Assembly: GCF_009380135.2 (NCBI RefSeq)
Contig: NZ_WHUT02000010.1
Span: 62,001-126,000, forward strand
Direction of reading: 5' to 3'
Length of the DNA stretch: 64,000 nucleotides
Source of the DNA: Fertoeibacter niger
GTDB lineage: Bacteria > Pseudomonadota > Alphaproteobacteria > Rhodobacterales > Rhodobacteraceae
Positions 62,272 to 64,000 of this stretch are shown in pieces. The position numbers and the translations under genes were made by a program. The notes under the pieces are model-generated. The model did no database searches. It was not told where the DNA came from and was given only the letters and a program-made list of their open reading frames with translations. Numbering within the stretch: position 1 is the first letter of the stretch; each line of letters opens with the position of its first letter.

Positions 62272-63045
62272 TCAGAGATGGAAGGAAAAGCGCGGGGCAT
62301 CGCCGGTACGGTCAATGCGCGCATGCACGTTGAAGGCCAGGGCTAGATTGGCCTCGGTCAGGGCGGTATCGGGCGGGCCATCGGCCAGGATGCGGCCCTC
62401 ACGCAGGATCAGGACGCGTTCGGCAAACTCGGCCGCCAGGGTCAGATCATGCAGCGTGGCGATTACGGTCAGGCCTAGGCCCTTGAGCAGCGCCAGAAGT
62501 TCAAGCTGATGGCGGATATCGAGGTGGTTGGTAGGCTCATCCAGCACGATGACGCGCGGTTCCTGCGCCAGGGCGCGGGCCACCATCACCCGCTGCCGCT
62601 CGCCCCCCGACAATGTGCCAAAGGCGCGGTCGGCCATCGCGCCCAGATCCATCCGCCGGATCGCCGCCGAAATGATCGTGGCATCCTCACCGCCGGGGCC
62701 GGACAGGCCCGCCGCCCACCCCTTGCGGTGCGGCAACCGGCCAAGCGCCACGATCTGCCGTGCGGTCAGGGCAAAGTCGGTGGGCTGTTCCTGCAACACG
62801 GCGGCCAGATGGCGCGCGGCCTCGGGCGCGCCCATCAGCCATATGTCGCGACCCATCAACCGCACGGTGCCCCGGCGCGGGGCCTGATGCCGATAGATCA
62901 GCCGCAAGAGCGAGGATTTGCCCGCCCCATTGGCCCCGCAGATCGCGATGATCTGGCCCTGCGGCACGGCGAATGTGATATCCGACAGAATGTCTGCGCG
63001 CCCCCGGGGCCCCCAGAACACGCCTTCGACCTCGATGACATTCAT
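62272..63045 (-). CDS. btuD: BtuD-type ABC transporter ATP-binding protein (cobalamin)
   Basis: This 257-residue ATPase has Walker A GANGAGKSS, signature LSGGERQRVMVARAL and Walker B VIVLDEPTNHLDIRHQ, the FecE/BtuD form. It starts at 63045, overlapping the DUF1636 gene by four bases, and is followed by the binding protein and permease genes of the same importer. Confidence 0.9.
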   Translation of the reverse strand: MNVIEVEGVFWGPRGRADILSDITFAVPQGQIIAICGANGAGKSSLLRLIYRHQAPRRGTVRLMGRDIWLMGAPEAARHLAAVLQEQPTDFALTARQIVALGRLPHRKGWAAGLSGPGGEDATIISAAIRRMDLGAMADRAFGTLSGGERQRVMVARALAQEPRVIVLDEPTNHLDIRHQLELLALLKGLGLTVIATLHDLTLAAEFAERVLILREGRILADGPPDTALTEANLALAFNVHARIDRTGDAPRFSFHL

Positions 63046-63509
63046 TGAACGGCACCTTCGCGGGTGACGATGATTGCTGCCGGAATACGGGCGAGGGTGT
63101 TGCCGCAAAGGCGGGGTGGGCAGTCCTTTCCGCTCATCCAGCCGTCTTCCAGCGCGGCATAGAGGCGTGAGAACTCGACCAGGTCGTCGATCGGCTGAGC
63201 GGGGTCGATATCGCCGAACAGCCAGGTCGCCTTGGCCGTTGCGCGCCAGCCCACAACGCAAGGCCCGCCGTGACCCGGCACGCAACCGGCCAGACAGGCG
63301 GTGCCAGACACCTCAAAATCGCCGGAAAGATCTGCCGCCGCAATCGCCGCGCGCAGCTTTTTCAGCAGGGCAAAGCCCGGCTCGCAACTCGATCCCTGGT
63401 GTTTGCACGCCTTGCAAACCAGAATCTGGTGCGGCGCGGATTGCGCCACCGAATAGGACGGCGTGGCCACAGGTCTCGTGGCGGCAGGCCGCCGTTTCAG
63501 CACTTCCAT
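63042..63509 (-). CDS. DUF1636 metal-binding protein linked to cobalamin
   Basis: This 155-residue protein starts at 63509 with AAGGAGC upstream. It has a thioredoxin-like ferredoxin pattern: ILVCKACKHQGSSCEPG, then SGTACLAGCVPGHGGPCVVG, with five to six clustered cysteines that could bind a metal or [2Fe-2S] cluster, and a late CPPRLCG. DUF1636 proteins recur in cobalamin operons, where their function is unknown. It is the first gene behind the cobalamin riboswitch, so low B12 should raise its expression with the transporter. Confidence 0.85.
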   Translation of the reverse strand: MEVLKRRPAATRPVATPSYSVAQSAPHQILVCKACKHQGSSCEPGFALLKKLRAAIAAADLSGDFEVSGTACLAGCVPGHGGPCVVGWRATAKATWLFGDIDPAQPIDDLVEFSRLYAALEDGWMSGKDCPPRLCGNTLARIPAAIIVTREGAVQ

Positions 63510-63556
63510 CGCATGCTCCTTCCGGGGCACCCCGCCCGGGTGGGTCTTCGCTTGCG

Positions 63557-63740
63557 ATGGCAGGTCTCCTGACTCGCGGGTCTTTGCTCTCCCCACCTTC
63601 CCGGGCCTTTCGGACCAGTGGCATCGGGGGTCGCTCGCCGCCTACAGTTGCGGGGGCAGTCACGGCTTGGGCGGCTGATGCCTACACCCGACCCGTGTTC
63701 CCTTTTCACCCGGCCGCGCTTGGCTTGGCCGGGAACCATC
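63557..63740 (-). promoter_or_regulatory. Cobalamin riboswitch
   Basis: On the minus strand the conserved parts of the AdoCbl riboswitch appear in order: GGGAACACGGG, GTGACTGCCCCCGCAACTG, GCCACTGG (63616-63622 region), GGGAAGG (63596-63602) and the closing GAGTCAGGAGACCTGCC (63559-63575). It lies about 50 bp upstream of the DUF1636 gene and should turn the operon down when B12 is plentiful. Confidence 0.95.
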
Positions 63741-63842
63741 CCGGGCAAGTTGCCGAAAGGCGGCGCCGGGGTCAAGCCACGAACCGACCGGCCCGAACTG
63801 GGGAACGACATTGCACACCTTCGCGATTCGGTTCACTGGTGT

Positions 63843-63859
63843 ATGTTATAGTATAACAT
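63843..63859. promoter_or_regulatory. Zur-like box
   Basis: ATGTTATA-G-TATAACAT is a perfect 8-bp inverted repeat around one base. The core GTTATAGTATAAC matches the Zur consensus GTTATANTATAAC. It lies just ahead of the CobW-like stretch at the right edge. Confidence 0.7.
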
Positions 63860-63885
63860 TACATGGTGAGCCAATCCTCAAACCG

Positions 63886-64000
63886 GCAAACACCCCGACT
63901 GACTTTCACCGCGCGATCGTCGGTGGAATCGGAACAACCACGCTCAGAAGCCATGTCCTGAACAACGGCAACTCTCGTCGCGTTGTGGCCACCCTTGCCT
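63886..64000 (+). pseudogene. Damaged CobW/COG0523-type GTPase gene, start only (runs off window)
   Basis: One plus-strand frame reads IVGGIGTTTLRSHVLNNGNS and then RRVVATLA up to the window edge. Intact CobW-family proteins have LSGFLGAGKTTLLNHVLNN, then GRRVAVIVN. HVLNN and RRV are kept, but the P-loop has lost two residues and its Lys, and there is no start codon in this frame. An ATG at 63863 opens another frame that stops after 32 codons. This looks like a decayed CobW gene behind a Zur-like box; DNA beyond the window is needed. Confidence 0.4.

Noticed and set aside
1-64000. CRISPR arrays, tRNA or rRNA genes, insertion sequences, prophage
   Set aside because: No regular direct repeats with spacers, no cloverleaf or rRNA sequence, and no transposase, integrase or phage structural gene was seen on reading both strands.

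Overview
The window is high-GC, gene-dense DNA with densely overlapping (ATGA-coupled) operons, many ABC importers and LysR-type regulators, an AcdR/AcdS pair, an OhrR/Ohr pair and a cobalamin riboswitch. This points to an alphaproteobacterium, most likely of the Rhodobacteraceae/Paracoccaceae type. That is a judgement from gene style and protein similarity recalled by eye; no search was run. I see no rRNA, tRNA, CRISPR array, insertion sequence or phage gene.

Layout. (1) 1-13.2 kb: a GAF-domain fragment, a secreted HExxH protein, then a minus-strand catabolic cluster: a family-5 (peptide/opine-type) ABC importer, a three-subunit HcnABC/opine-oxidase-like FAD dehydrogenase, a RidA protein, a second DAO-type oxidase and a NocR/OccR-like LysR regulator. 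An 11-bp element, AGTTATGAACT, occurs in both control regions. (2) 13.5-20.3 kb: stress and detoxification genes: CutA-like protein, FMN azoreductase, an OhrR-type MarR regulator with clear operators, an exported alpha/beta hydrolase, Ohr, two further LysR regulators, an NTF2-fold protein, a histidine phosphatase and a small secreted protein. (3) 20.9-25.6 kb: a giant propeller-type sensor kinase facing a single-domain receiver and a FixJ-type regulator. (4) 26.2-28.7 kb: a paralogue of the exported hydrolase, a haloperoxidase-like hydrolase with a Tat-type leader and a second internal start, and Dps. (5) 28.7-33.8 kb: AcdR, ACC deaminase, an MdeB/AceE-like 2-oxoacid dehydrogenase E1, RidA and a YbaK-type deacylase, which reads as a route from ACC to 2-oxobutyrate to propionyl-CoA. 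(6) 33.9-42.8 kb: amide utilisation: a UrtABCDE/FmdDEF-type importer, AmiR and AmiC homologues and a divergent amidase-signature enzyme. Both the amiC and the transporter leaders carry a terminator with competing hairpins, as expected for ANTAR antitermination. (7) 42.8-58.4 kb: LysR plus a GMC oxidoreductase, a crotonase remnant, then a polyol operon (ABC importer, three polyol dehydrogenases, xylulokinase, small coupled protein, second GMC enzyme) divergent from a SorC-type regulator and a HAD phosphatase. (8) 58.6-60.2 kb: a HipBA-type toxin-antitoxin pair with three identical operators exactly 27 bp apart. (9) 60.3-64 kb: a B12-type ABC importer and a DUF1636 protein behind a cobalamin riboswitch, then a Zur-like box in front of what looks like a damaged CobW-family gene at the right edge.

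The most interesting items are the paired AmiR leader attenuators, the evenly phased hipBA operators, the acdS-mdeB-ridA pathway cluster, and the shared operator of the opine-like cluster.
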